From: Rozella allomycis CSF55
Lineage: Eukaryota > Rozellomycota
DNA length: 42,538 nt
Assembly: GCA_000442015.1 (NCBI GenBank)
Contig: KE561122.1
Span: 1 to 42,538 of the forward strand
Reading direction: 5' to 3'
In this document: positions 1-8,918 of the stretch, piece by piece
How the letters are laid out: each line of letters opens with the position of its first letter
Position numbering within the stretch: position 1 is the first letter of the stretch
The notes under the pieces: generated by a model
Told to the model about the DNA's origin: nothing
Databases searched by the model: none
What the model saw: the letters and a program-made list of their open reading frames with translations, nothing else
Translations under genes and position numbers: made by a program

Positions 1-1964
1 ATTGAAAGAAATTCAACTTCTCTAATCAAAGATTCCAACAATAGAAATCCTTTATCACTAATTGTTGAATCTTTATTAGAAATTGCTAAAAGTGTAAAAT
101 ATTCCAATTCTTCAAAATATTCAATTTCAATTTCAAAATTTCTTTCAATTTTTTCTGTTTCTATTAATAAATATCTTTCATTCACCAACTCCAATATTGT
201 CTCAATTAAAAATTCATCAATCTCAAATTTTGTAAATTTACAAATAATTTCTAATCTATTTTTAGAAACAAGAAATTTCATTACTGAAGTGTTTCTGAAA
301 AATCTTTATTCCAAATTAAAACATTCTTGGAACAAAATAACACTTTAATACAATTAACAGCTGGCTTATAAAATATCTCATGTTTAGCCAATTTGATTAT
401 TTCATAAATAAATGATGAATCTATTTTAGCTCTCAATGCCCCAGTCTCATTCTAATTGAAATAATCATGAATAGTTTACATAATAAATCAAATGTGGATC
501 TGATTGATATAATTCAAAAATATCTAATAAAACTTCAACTTGATTTTGATAATCAATCTTCTTTTTAAAATTTGTCAATGAATAATAAAATATAATTCGT
601 AATGGCGATGCCATGTATTCATACAGTGCAATCGACGTCGAATTCACCAAGTTTCTGCAACTCTTCACAAGAATTTGTCTGAATACATTATTCGAACTCT
701 CACTTATGGCTATTGGTACAATATTCCTCTTCACAAACGGCGCATTAAACTTGAACGCTGATGACACAAACTCTTGCATCAAACTTTTATCTCCTTCAGA
801 ACTCAAATTCAAATAATTCTTTTCTGGATTAAATATTTTTTCCTAGATTTCTTTTCAATTCATTCTCTTACCGTCAATGTAGGCAAAATATTCTCCATTA
901 TTGGCCCAAGCGGAGACCACGTTGAAAATATAAGCGATGATGCTCTTAGCATGTCAATATACGATTTCAATGCACACTCTTTATTAGACTTTGAATTAGT
1001 CGCTTTATTCAACCCTTTCAAAAATATTTCCTTTAAACATTTATCAAATTCGTTACAAATTCCTTTTTCGATTCAGATAAACTAACAGGCAAACAAATCA
1101 ATAAAGACGATAGAAATGGCCAATATTGATGTCTCTTTTTAGAATTCACAGACGCATCCAAAAATACTTCAAATGTCTCCAACGCATCTCTTTTATTTAT
1201 CCTATCATTTTTACTTTTAAAATCTTCCTGGTTCTCATAGAGTTTACTAAACTCTTCTGGATAGTTCTTTATCCAATTCCAAATCGCCCTCTTCAAACTA
1301 ATGGCAAGCCACAACAAGCCACTCTTTCTCATCTTTTGCGAATACACAATCACTATCTCTAAAAATGCTTCCAATTTCATCCTATCAAATTTCACTTGCG
1401 AAATTATATGGACTCCCCATATTTCTTCAGTTTCATCTGAATGCACCAATTTGGAAACACACTGCAACGACCCTTGGATCTTTTCAATAACAACATTGTA
1501 ATTCATCACACTCAAATAAAATATACATTGACCAGCATATAATCTTATTGTAGAATGCAACGAATGACTGCCATTCAATCTTGGAAACACATCACACACA
1601 TCATTCAAAATGGATTTAGCACAATCATCCCCAATATAATGAACTCCCATCTTTTGCGCATTCATCAAACTGGAACTCGATAATTTCATCAATAATATTT
1701 CAGATTCCAATAACTGGTTATACAACACCTCATTATCAGCAAGCGTTACGGTAATTTGCACATTCAACTGTGAAAGCAAATTATTCAACGCCAACAAACA
1801 ATCTTCAAGATTCTCACCACAAATCCTCAAAAACAAACCAACATCATGCTTAAACTGCACAGAACTTTCAACCTTTGATATACTCTCCTTGCAATTAACA
1901 GGAAGCTACATTAACCCAAACAAAAAACACATACATGCTGCGCTATCTTGTTAATAGCTTGCAT
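1..1964 (-). CDS. NF1: Neurofibromin/IRA-type RasGAP, N-terminal part (runs off the left edge)
   Basis: Six exons: 1964-1935, 1905-1057, 1030-872, 842-480, 451-285, 255-1, with introns of 29, 26, 29, 28 and 29 nt. The product is the N-terminal ~600 residues of a neurofibromin-like protein. The clearest matches to human NF1 are the stretch around KRAIWNWIKNYPEEFSKLYE (NF1 has EKAFWNWVENYPDEF) followed by SKKRHQYWPFLSSLLI, and later TEKIFNPEKNYL (NF1 DLKNLLFNPSKPF). The first exon MQAINKIAQH-LPV matches the VQAVVSRFDEQLPI start of NF1. Neurofibromins switch off Ras by GTP hydrolysis; the catalytic GAP domain lies farther along and is outside the window. The 1056-1031 intron ends in AAG; a one-base indel in the A-run just before it would also restore the frame. 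The start is 40 bp from the divergent APC10 start. Family assignment is firm. Confidence 0.85.
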
Positions 1965-2004
1965 AAACAGCCTTCTCGAATCGTGCCCTGGTGACATAAA
2001 GGAC

Positions 2005-2776
2005 ATGCAATCAGTAATTTCGATTCCGAAATTTACTAAACACCATTCAAGAAGGATGACAGAAAATGACGAATATGACAATAATACAGTCGATGAAACA
2101 GCAACCGATATTCAGCAAAATCAAGATGATTATAATCTGGATCTCTTGACTTTTCGTGATATTGGGGATCAGGCGCATTGGATGCTGAGTTCAAGGAAAA
2201 TGGGGTTCGGTGTGGAAAATTTACGCGATGATCAGGTTGAAACGTTTTGGCAGTCGGATGGCAATCAACCTCATTTAATCAATATCATGTTTTCAAGAAA
2301 AACTTCGGTTTATGTAATTAGTATATTGTATACTAATACATAGGCGCTGGCAGTATATTTAGATTACAGACAAGATGAAAGTTATACGCCGCAAAAGATA
2401 CTTATTAGGGCCGGTTATACATACCATGATTTACAAGTACTTTAGAATGGATAGTATGATTAGGATGTATGCCAAAAGGAACTTAATGAGCCATGCGGTT
2501 GGACATTATTCCCGTTAAGTGATGATGAACAGTAAACATTTATCGCTTTTAGAAAAAGAATCGTTCAAATCCACCTCATACAAGTTGTGATACTCANTTC
2601 ACCTCATTCAAGTTGTGATACTCACAAACCATCAGAACGGAAGAGACTCCCACATTCGACTGTTAAAAGTACTTGTACCCCGAAAACAGAATTTTGGTAA
2701 TGATGACGAGGACTCCAAAAGTGAACAGATAACTAGAAAATACGAAGAAAGTCAATTTTATTCCATTATCAGATAA
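2005..2776 (+). CDS. APC10: Anaphase-promoting complex subunit 10 (DOC domain)
   Basis: Exons 2005-2313, 2344-2436, 2464-2531 and 2553-2776, with introns of 30, 27 and 21 nt. The core is a DOC1 domain: GFGVENLRDDQVETFWQSDG, QPHLINIMFSRKT, DESYTP, then LTNHQNGRDSHIRLLKV. APC10 is the processivity and D-box co-receptor subunit of the APC/C ubiquitin ligase. The protein ends in Ile-Arg, the IR tail that in the family docks on TPR subunits. The last exon contains an assembly joint: N at 2597 lies between two nearly identical 25-bp copies. Dropping N, TT and the second copy (28 nt) gives 222 codons and an unbroken family match; as written the sequence is frameshifted. The start could instead be the ATG at 2056; the region before the DOC domain is acidic and poorly conserved. 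Confidence 0.9.
2572..2624. repeat. Assembly joint: 25-bp duplicate around a single N
   Basis: Bases 2572-2596 and 2600-2624 are the same 25 bp with one mismatch, separated by N (2597) and TT. The duplication breaks the APC10 frame and removing one copy restores it. This looks like two contig ends that overlap but were joined by a one-base gap, not a biological repeat. Confidence 0.9.
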
Positions 2777-2823
2777 CCATCATTTTAACACTGAGTGCTC
2801 TGATATTATACAAAAATAAATTA

Positions 2824-3421
2824 TCATACAGTTTTTGATTGTAGAATTAAAGCGACAATTAAACCATATAGACCCAACACTTCAGCAAAAATGAGCATCA
2901 AGACCATTGCCACGTAAACTCGAGATTCTTTAGCAAAATTTCTAACAGAGGAATCTCCCACAATTCCAACAGTCCAGCCTGCTGCAACACCTGATAATCC
3001 TACACTGAGACCAGCTCCTAAATGGGCAGCACCAGATTGAAGAGAATAATTTTGATTTGGCATTACAAACATTAACAAAACATTTCTTTACTTGATCCGG
3101 TAATAAGAACTGCCACAACTAGCCCATAAATACCGATAATACCAGCCATAACAACTGGAATTAACGATCGCATTATTAATTGAGGTTTAAACGTACCCAT
3201 ACCAGCAATACCGATACCTAATATGGTCAAAACATTATTTACATACCTTTTAATAAAAGTTATTTTCGTTACCTGATTTAGCTGTGCCATAGGCCGCACC
3301 TAACGCTAAATACAAATAAAGAACACTGTTTACCACAAAATATCATTGCAAAGGTTGCACCAGCAAAACCAAAAAATGGTGCATAGGGTGGACAGCGTTC
3401 TGTATATTCAAACACATCCAT
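2824..3421 (-). CDS. VMA3: V-type H+-ATPase proteolipid subunit c
   Basis: Exons 3421-3334, 3305-3273, 3217-3092 and 3062-2824 give 161 aa, the usual length. The order is CPPYAPFFG (TM1), [29 protein letters not shown] (TM2), [16 protein letters not shown] (TM3), [17 protein letters not shown] (TM4). The glutamate of FAEVLGLYG is the proton-carrying residue. The protein forms the membrane rotor ring of the vacuolar ATPase. The introns are odd. The first is an ordinary 28 nt. The second interval, 3272-3218, is 55 nt and contains an AG|GT that splits it into 26 and 29 nt. The third junction has no usable AG: the conserved frame is restored only by removing 29 nt (3091-3063) that start GTAAAG and end TAA. 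A base error or a frameshift are the alternatives there. Confidence 0.88.
3063..3091 (-). other. Candidate GT...AA intron in V-ATPase c
   Basis: Upstream frame ([14 protein letters not shown]) and downstream frame ([17 protein letters not shown]) are both fixed by homology. No AG lies between the GTAAAG donor and the second frame in a position that works. Removing 29 nt ending TTTGTAA joins the frames with a loop of normal length. Confidence 0.45.
3218..3272 (-). other. Apparent back-to-back introns (26 + 29 nt)
   Basis: The 55 nt removed between AKS and GIGIAGMG of V-ATPase c read as GT...AAG (3272-3247) directly followed by GT...TAG (3246-3218). Each half has the length and ends of a normal intron in this window. 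It could also be a single 55-nt intron. Confidence 0.5.
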
Positions 3422-3612
3422 TGCAAAGGCTTTGTATATAGAACTGAAACGTGGCTTGACTTGATGGCTGTGGACTCAAGTGTAAGGGTTCCAACATTTT
3501 TTAATTAAAATCTCTTTTACAATCAATACTAGATCTTCCATGTAATTGGGATAATTGGTGATCATAGGTCTCGAGTTGCTTTGCCACACATTAGCCACTC
3601 TTTTTTGTGGAT

Positions 3613-3856
3613 ATGAATCCCCAGAATAACGTCACCGTAAGAGTGATTTTAACAAAATTAAACAGTATCACTCGTATCCAAAATATAACACTGCAACTGA
3701 ACAGAACGGGAACTTGTATAACCGACAAGCAGGCACTGTCCCGAATCTACCGGTCACTTACACAGATTACGTATATCCAAGTAAGCTATATTATTGATTA
3801 ATTAAATAGCTCACGCTAAGGCGAAAAAGGAAAAGAAAGAAGACAATACATGTTTA
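3613..3856 (+). CDS. Small basic protein, unrecognised
   Basis: ATG at 3613, one 29-nt intron (3782-3810, GTAAGC...TAG), then a short exon ending at TAG 3854-3856; about 71 aa. The C-terminus is strongly basic (LTLRRKRKRKKTIHV) and could be a nuclear or nucleolar signal. The well-formed intron of typical length, with an open frame on both sides, argues for a real gene. I recognise no family. The upstream 3422-3612 stretch may hold its promoter or a further 5' exon; I could not resolve one. Confidence 0.4.
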
Positions 3857-3954
3857 GGAATGTAAGACGCGTAAATAAAACTAAGAAAAGATTGGCGGGC
3901 GCTTTGTGCTTTATTTGCATAGCAGGAACAGCCGCTATTGGGGGCAAGAAATAG
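3850..3954 (+). CDS. Possible 34-aa single-pass membrane peptide
   Basis: A 34-codon ATG ORF: a basic N-terminus (MFRNVRRVNKTKKR) followed by a hydrophobic stretch (LAGALCFICIAGTAAIGG). It overlaps the stop of the preceding small ORF in another frame. The layout resembles tiny mitochondrial or ER membrane subunits, but there is no family match and it may be chance. It sits just before the 3' end of the convergent 6-phosphogluconolactonase gene. Confidence 0.25.
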   Translation: MFRNVRRVNKTKKRLAGALCFICIAGTAAIGGKK

Positions 3955-3994
3955 AATTTTGAAATTTATCAGAACCAGTGTAACAATGAGTGGA

Positions 3995-4799
3995 TTATTT
4001 AATAAAATTGTCTTTATAATTAATCAATGAGGCTGCATCAATATCCAAAAGCCAAGTACTATTTGAATTAATTTCACTAACGATTCCCGCTGGATATTTC
4101 ATTTTCTGGTCTTTTTTAAAAATGTCTTCAATAACCTTATTCTTTGAAGCACCGGTGACCAGAAAAACAACATTCTCACACATTTTTAATGCATTCAAAG
4201 TCAGGGTTATTCTTTTTGGTGGAGGCTTTGGTGAATTTTCTACATAGTCAAGAAATTCAACGCTTCGAAGAATATCATGGTCAGGAAACAGTGAGCAAGT
4301 ATGTCCGTCAGGCCCCATACCTTAATGATAAAAATGTACTTGCAATACCTAACAATGCACAATCAATTATAAGACTTGAACCGGTACATGGCAAGCCTAA
4401 CTCCTTCCATGTTTCCCTCATTTGCCCATAATAGTTTTCGCAAACCTTTTTCGTGTCGTTTAAAAATTCACTATTTATTTTAATGAATCTAAAGGGCTTT
4501 ATATTTGTGGATCCAAAAAGTTCCTGAAAGTAAAATGACTCTTAATGTTTTACGTTATCAATTAATTTTGCATTCGAGTCATCACTATCATTTTCTACAC
4601 ATCTTTCATCTGCCAATAAAATGATCCACTTGGAAAAGTTTTCCTTGTTAACGTTTTTCAACAACAAGGGCAAAGACCCACCAGATATTGCTATAGTAAA
4701 GTAATTTGATTTTTCTAAAGCCTTAGTTTCTAGCTCTTTTAAAATTATTGCTACTCTCTCACAAATCCCTTCTTTCCCTGAAAACACCTCCAATTTCAT
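3995..4799 (-). CDS. PGL: 6-phosphogluconolactonase
   Basis: Exons 4799-4554, 4523-4349 and 4320-3995 (introns 30 and 28 nt, the latter ending AAG) give 248 aa, typical of the family. Hallmarks: ISGGSLP near residue 40, ADERCV, and GMGPDGHTCSLFPDH near residue 140, then SPKPPPKRITLTL. It hydrolyses 6-phosphoglucono-delta-lactone in the oxidative pentose phosphate pathway, in the cytosol. The start at 4799 (MKLEVFSGKEG) gives the standard N-terminus; reading farther upstream in frame passes only a GTG before a stop. It is convergent with the small ORFs on its left and diverges from the CYSTM gene on its right. Confidence 0.9.
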
Positions 4800-4880
4800 A
4801 AAATCTTGATCAGCCACTGGCCACCATTTGAACTATTTTTAGCCGATTCAAATTGGCCAAACTTATAGATTTAAGTCTAA

Positions 4881-4955
4881 ATGAGAATTGTTGGAGTTGA
4901 TTCAGAAAATACGATGCCTATTAATAGAAAATGTCATTCGATGGTGGCTAAGTAA
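4881..4955 (+). promoter_or_regulatory. Candidate upstream ORF overlapping the CYSTM start (TAATG)
   Basis: An ATG ORF of 24 codons ends in TAA at 4953-4955. The last A is the A of the CYSTM-protein ATG (4955-4957), giving a TAATG stop/start overlap. If it lies in the 5' leader, ribosomes would have to leak past or reinitiate, so it could restrain translation. It may also be chance. Confidence 0.3.
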
Positions 4956-5424
4956 TGTCGGCACCACCATTTAATCCAGAGCACCAGGCATATCCAGTAA
5001 ACATTATAAACTCTCATAAATAGCCGGGACAGAATTATCCTTATCCACCGCCGTCTCAACCACCGCAAAATTATCCTGCTCACCCATATCCTGGGCCTCC
5101 TCAGCCGTATACAGGCTATCCACCACAACCAGGATATAATGGACAACCACCGTATCCACCTCAACAAGGTTATCCTGGTCAAGCACCGTATCCACCGCAA
5201 CAAGGCTATCCAGGACAATATCCCCCGCCAATGGGCGGTTATCCGCGTAATTTATTGAAAATTAAATGAATATAGAGGGACCAAGACCAGTTGTTGTACA
5301 AGCTCCAGCTAATTCGCAGAAGAGTGACGACGGATGTCTTACATTGTAAGTTAAATAGGTTACTTAAATAATTAGTATCATGGGTGCATTATGCTGTTGC
5401 TGTCTAATGAATGCTGTGGACTAA
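4955..5424 (+). CDS. XYPPX-repeat protein with C-terminal CYSTM module
   Basis: Exons 4955-4996, 5024-5246, 5276-5345 and 5376-5424 (introns 27, 29 and 30 nt) give 127 aa. The middle is built of Pro/Tyr/Gln/Gly repeats of the types YPPQ, GYPG and PYPP. The end reads [20 protein letters not shown], a CYSTM module: a short membrane-associated segment with clustered cysteines, probably palmitoylated. Related fungal and plant proteins are tail-anchored at the plasma membrane and often linked to stress responses; that role is family knowledge, not visible here. The repeats make the minus strand look falsely open with Trp/Arg-rich frames. The stop is 72 bp from the convergent stop of the ASH-repeat gene. 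Confidence 0.8.
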
Positions 5425-5496
5425 ATTTCTTATTAATACATACATAATAAACATAAATTTTGCTGTGCAATTTAATGCAGAAAAGAGATTTCTTTA

Positions 5497-8400
5497 TTAT
5501 TCGATAAACTTTAGTAGATTTGAGGCTTCTTTGATGTTTTCAGTAGACATTTTGATGAGTGCTCTGGGTAATAAAGTAAATGGCCTTATGAATTTATCTC
5601 TTTCAATATCATTTTCATGGAGAGAAGTGACAATTGTTCTAATTGCACACTCATATAAACCTATATGATTGCCTTGAAAAAATAACGAAAGGCTCTTTGT
5701 TTCATTAGGCTTGAGATCTATGGCTAAATCACTTAAGCTATAGTTTTTTTCCTGCTGCTCTAAATTCATAGAAACATGAACGGCTATGGCGGAAGTATTT
5801 TGTATTGCTATATTTTTCTTCTTATTTATTAATTGGCCTTCCATTTCCTGAATCAATGTTCCGACTATTAGATGATGAGCAATTTCTTCGTCTTCAACTA
5901 GACCCAAGCCTGGCGTCAAAGATTTAATGAATTGTATAGGCGAGCCATTGAAACTAACTTGGAACAAAATTTTTATCGAATATCCCTCAAAATCGCATAT
6001 TATGGAAGACAAATACAATCCAGGCGTCAGTGAATGAACCTTGACTTCAATGGGAAGAATTCCATAACTTTCAATACATTTTTCATGTTTAATGGAAACA
6101 TTCAAAAATTGGTCGCATAAAACTTTAGTCTTTACAGCTGAAGATAGAATAGAAAGATTCTCTACATTGACAACAATAGTTTGTGATTCTCCTATCTTTA
6201 GAGGGCTAAAGAAAAGGACATGGCTTGCATCGTGATCAGTAAAATCTGTTCTTGGATAAATAATCCTATCAATAGGATCTTCACTTGACACATTACAAGA
6301 AAACCCAAGGCTGTGGCCTTTCATTAAAACAAAAGTTTTTTCCTTCTTGCCTCCATATTCACATTCTATATTATAATCGACATCAACATCTGATTTTAGC
6401 GGTTTTGTTAAAACTTCAATTTCTTTGCATTCTCCCGGCTGCAACCAACCATTAAATTGAGGTATCTGAACATTGGTTATTTTTTCATTATTTTTAGATC
6501 TCAAGTGATAAAAGGTTTTATACATCCTGCAATTTCTAAGCACTATCTTGTCCTTTGAAGTATAATTAACAAAGCAATTTGATATAGTGGATTCACTTTT
6601 GGTAAATTCAATTAATTCATTCAAGCATTCGGCTCTAATTTCGGTAATGTAAATTTTGTTAGCTAGTCTAGGGAGCAGAGAACAGGGCTCCTCGTTTAGA
6701 ACATTGAATCTCAAAAAACATCTTAACCTACATTCCATTATGGGAATCACTGTGACTGAAATATTTATTTCTTCGCCTGGCTGTAATGATATCGCATCTT
6801 TTTCGTAAAGAACAAATGCGTTGGGAAGCAAAACTCTAGGAAAACAATCTATTGTAGCCAGATCATAATGTCTAAAGTCAAATGGATCCAAAATATTCAA
6901 AGACTCGTCAACTTGCATTTGATGACTTATTCTAGCCTTTATAAGGATGTTTCCGCAGTTCCTTATTTGCACCTGTTCGATATGTTTGGAAAAAGGCTTT
7001 ATTAGACCCAAATCTAACAAATGATTGCTAAATTCTAAAGAAATATGATTCGAGACTTTTTTCTGATACAAAAAACACTCCCCAGAATCCTTTATTAGGA
7101 ACTGAGTATTTAATGGTCCGCATGTATGTTGATATGTGATTTCCCTGTTTTTGTTTGAAACACAAGATCCTCTAACAATTAGTTCCAAATGAGTATCTTC
7201 GTTGACTGGCACTTTTGAAAGCTGAGACAAGAAAGATTTAATAAAAAGTGTGCAAGAGAATTCATGAAATCGAGGAGATGTTGGGCTGTACTTTGCAACA
7301 AACGTAATCTTACCGTTCGGTGGGAATTCGACATTGGATGGAGATACAGAAAATACAGAATGACATTGTTGAGCTATAGTGGACACATCTTTTTCTTTGA
7401 CTTCCCAATATGTTTGAATAGCAAAAGAATTTTGATTGATAACCGAAAATTCAAATTGTCGAGTTTCATTAGCGAAAACATCTTTCATATCTTTGACCAA
7501 TATTGAACTGGAATTCTCAAAGCAAAATCTTTTATACTCGGCCATTCCTTCCAGAGAAAAATGAAATATTTTAAGAGTATCACTTATTACAGAAAATGAA
7601 TGTTTAATAGCCCCTTCTTGCTCTGGTTTGATGTCCACGCAGATGACGATTTCTTTGTCCTTTTCAAGTTCAAATTTTTCAGGGTGCACAATAATAGTTT
7701 CATGAAATAGGGCATTCAGTTTGGAACCAGCAGCAAAATTTAATGTACTGGAATCAAATGAATCCAAATTGATATGATCTGGGAAAATTTGGAATTTGGA
7801 ATTGCCTTGGATATTTTTTAACTTCATTTGTACGCGCTTTTTGTGATTAACTAAGCTGCCACCAATACTAATTAGTCTGTTGGATAAACTTTTGCCTTCA
7901 TAAATCAATTCTGGATCCATGTTTTGTGTAATGATGGGAACAATGTATTCTTTGCCTGAACTTAGCTGACACTTTATATCATATTCGTTTTTAAAACAAT
8001 TTACGGGCTTGAAATATATATTCAGGTCTAAAGATAACCCGGGCGCAAGATTAATATCATTATTCAGATTAGCGTTTTCACATACAATTTTAACTACATT
8101 GGCTTGAGGAAATTTAATTCTAAACTTTAAGATTTCTTTGGAACCATTTTTAAGATTTAATTTCCTAACGTATGTTTCATTTGGAACATAATCTGTAAAA
8201 TTGACGGATTCGGGCTTCACAATCAAAATTTCAGCCTTTTCCTTAATTTTTGTTTGAGCTTCATGTATGCTTATTATTTGAGTGTCAGAATATTCTTCAT
8301 ACTTTTTCAAATTGTTGACAGGTTTGACATGTGAATACTTTTTCTTGGGAATGATTTGTGTAGAATCTTCAATTGGCGCTAACGGATTTATGTAAAGAAC

Positions 8401-8877
8401 CTTCTTTGCGTCATCAATTGTGAAATAATCATTTAGATCAATATTTTCCGATTTTTTAGTTGTTAATAAAGAATTCAAAGCATCAATGATGTCTTGTTGA
8501 CCATTTTTAGTTATAATATCGTCTAAATTATTTTGAATGGTGTTAAAGATGGATTCGCATTCTTGATAGCATTCGTTATATTCCTGAAGAATTTTTGCCC
8601 TTTTATTTTTTCCTTGTTCCACAATGCCCCTAATTTTATCCATACTTTCCTTTATCATTTTTTCATCGTCTTCCAAGTTGAACTTTAAGGAATCATTACT
8701 AATAGATTTTGCTTTTTTCAAATCATTTTCTGTCTTATTTTTATTCAATGAATGTTTTCTCTTTTCCGTTGAAACTGATGTTTTTGGTCGATTATCTTCA
8801 ATCTTTGGCAAAGAGTTTTGTGCATTTTCAAATATGAGATTAAATTCTTTTATGGCATCTGTGAATATTTTCTCCAT
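5497..8877 (-). CDS. ASH/MSP-domain axonemal protein (hydin/CFAP type)
   Basis: A single 1,126-codon exon, unusual in this intron-rich neighbourhood. Residues ~1-180 are charged and partly coiled-coil, with a Lys-rich patch near 50. From ~210 onward come repeated beta-rich segments of the ASH (ASPM, SPD-2, Hydin)/MSP type: VNFTDYVPNETYVRKLNLKNG, LAPGLSLDLNIYFKPV, VEFPPNGKITFVAKYSP, LQPGEEINISVTVIP, LQPGECKEIEV, LKIGESQTIVVNVEN. Alternating hydrophobic strands with a Pro-Gly or Asn-Gly turn before V/I-rich strands are the signature. Proteins of this build (hydin, CFAP74, CFAP221, DLEC1) sit on central-pair or other axonemal structures. N-terminal coil plus later ASH repeats recalls CFAP74, but I cannot assign the orthologue. 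Its start is 41 bp from the divergent ATAT1 start, so two ciliary genes share one promoter region. Confidence 0.7.
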   Translation of the reverse strand: MEKIFTDAIKEFNLIFENAQNSLPKIEDNRPKTSVSTEKRKHSLNKNKTENDLKKAKSISNDSLKFNLEDDEKMIKESMDKIRGIVEQGKNKRAKILQEYNECYQECESIFNTIQNNLDDIITKNGQQDIIDALNSLLTTKKSENIDLNDYFTIDDAKKVLYINPLAPIEDSTQIIPKKKYSHVKPVNNLKKYEEYSDTQIISIHEAQTKIKEKAEILIVKPESVNFTDYVPNETYVRKLNLKNGSKEILKFRIKFPQANVVKIVCENANLNNDINLAPGLSLDLNIYFKPVNCFKNEYDIKCQLSSGKEYIVPIITQNMDPELIYEGKSLSNRLISIGGSLVNHKKRVQMKLKNIQGNSKFQIFPDHINLDSFDSSTLNFAAGSKLNALFHETIIVHPEKFELEKDKEIVICVDIKPEQEGAIKHSFSVISDTLKIFHFSLEGMAEYKRFCFENSSSILVKDMKDVFANETRQFEFSVINQNSFAIQTYWEVKEKDVSTIAQQCHSVFSVSPSNVEFPPNGKITFVAKYSPTSPRFHEFSCTLFIKSFLSQLSKVPVNEDTHLELIVRGSCVSNKNREITYQHTCGPLNTQFLIKDSGECFLYQKKVSNHISLEFSNHLLDLGLIKPFSKHIEQVQIRNCGNILIKARISHQMQVDESLNILDPFDFRHYDLATIDCFPRVLLPNAFVLYEKDAISLQPGEEINISVTVIPIMECRLRCFLRFNVLNEEPCSLLPRLANKIYITEIRAECLNELIEFTKSESTISNCFVNYTSKDKIVLRNCRMYKTFYHLRSKNNEKITNVQIPQFNGWLQPGECKEIEVLTKPLKSDVDVDYNIECEYGGKKEKTFVLMKGHSLGFSCNVSSEDPIDRIIYPRTDFTDHDASHVLFFSPLKIGESQTIVVNVENLSILSSAVKTKVLCDQFLNVSIKHEKCIESYGILPIEVKVHSLTPGLYLSSIICDFEGYSIKILFQVSFNGSPIQFIKSLTPGLGLVEDEEIAHHLIVGTLIQEMEGQLINKKKNIAIQNTSAIAVHVSMNLEQQEKNYSLSDLAIDLKPNETKSLSLFFQGNHIGLYECAIRTIVTSLHENDIERDKFIRPFTLLPRALIKMSTENIKEASNLLKFIE

Positions 8878-8918
8878 TCAGCTTTTGGTTTCTAGGTCCA
8901 ACTAAAAACAACATAAAA

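Noticed and set aside
1031-1056. Frameshift mutation or pseudogene in the neurofibromin gene
   Set aside because: A 26-nt intron ending AAG fits the local pattern (AAG is used in 6-phosphogluconolactonase, RAD21 and nibrin-neighbour genes) and the frame continues with good homology.
2824-3421. Programmed -1 frameshift in V-ATPase subunit c
   Set aside because: Reading through with a shift would insert about 10 extra, partly hydrophobic residues between TM2 and TM3; the spliced reading gives the normal loop length.
4934-5231. Two overlapping minus-strand ORFs rich in Trp/Arg or Val/Asp
   Set aside because: They are shadows of the repetitive YPPQ/GYPG coding sequence on the plus strand, which has proper introns and a CYSTM end.
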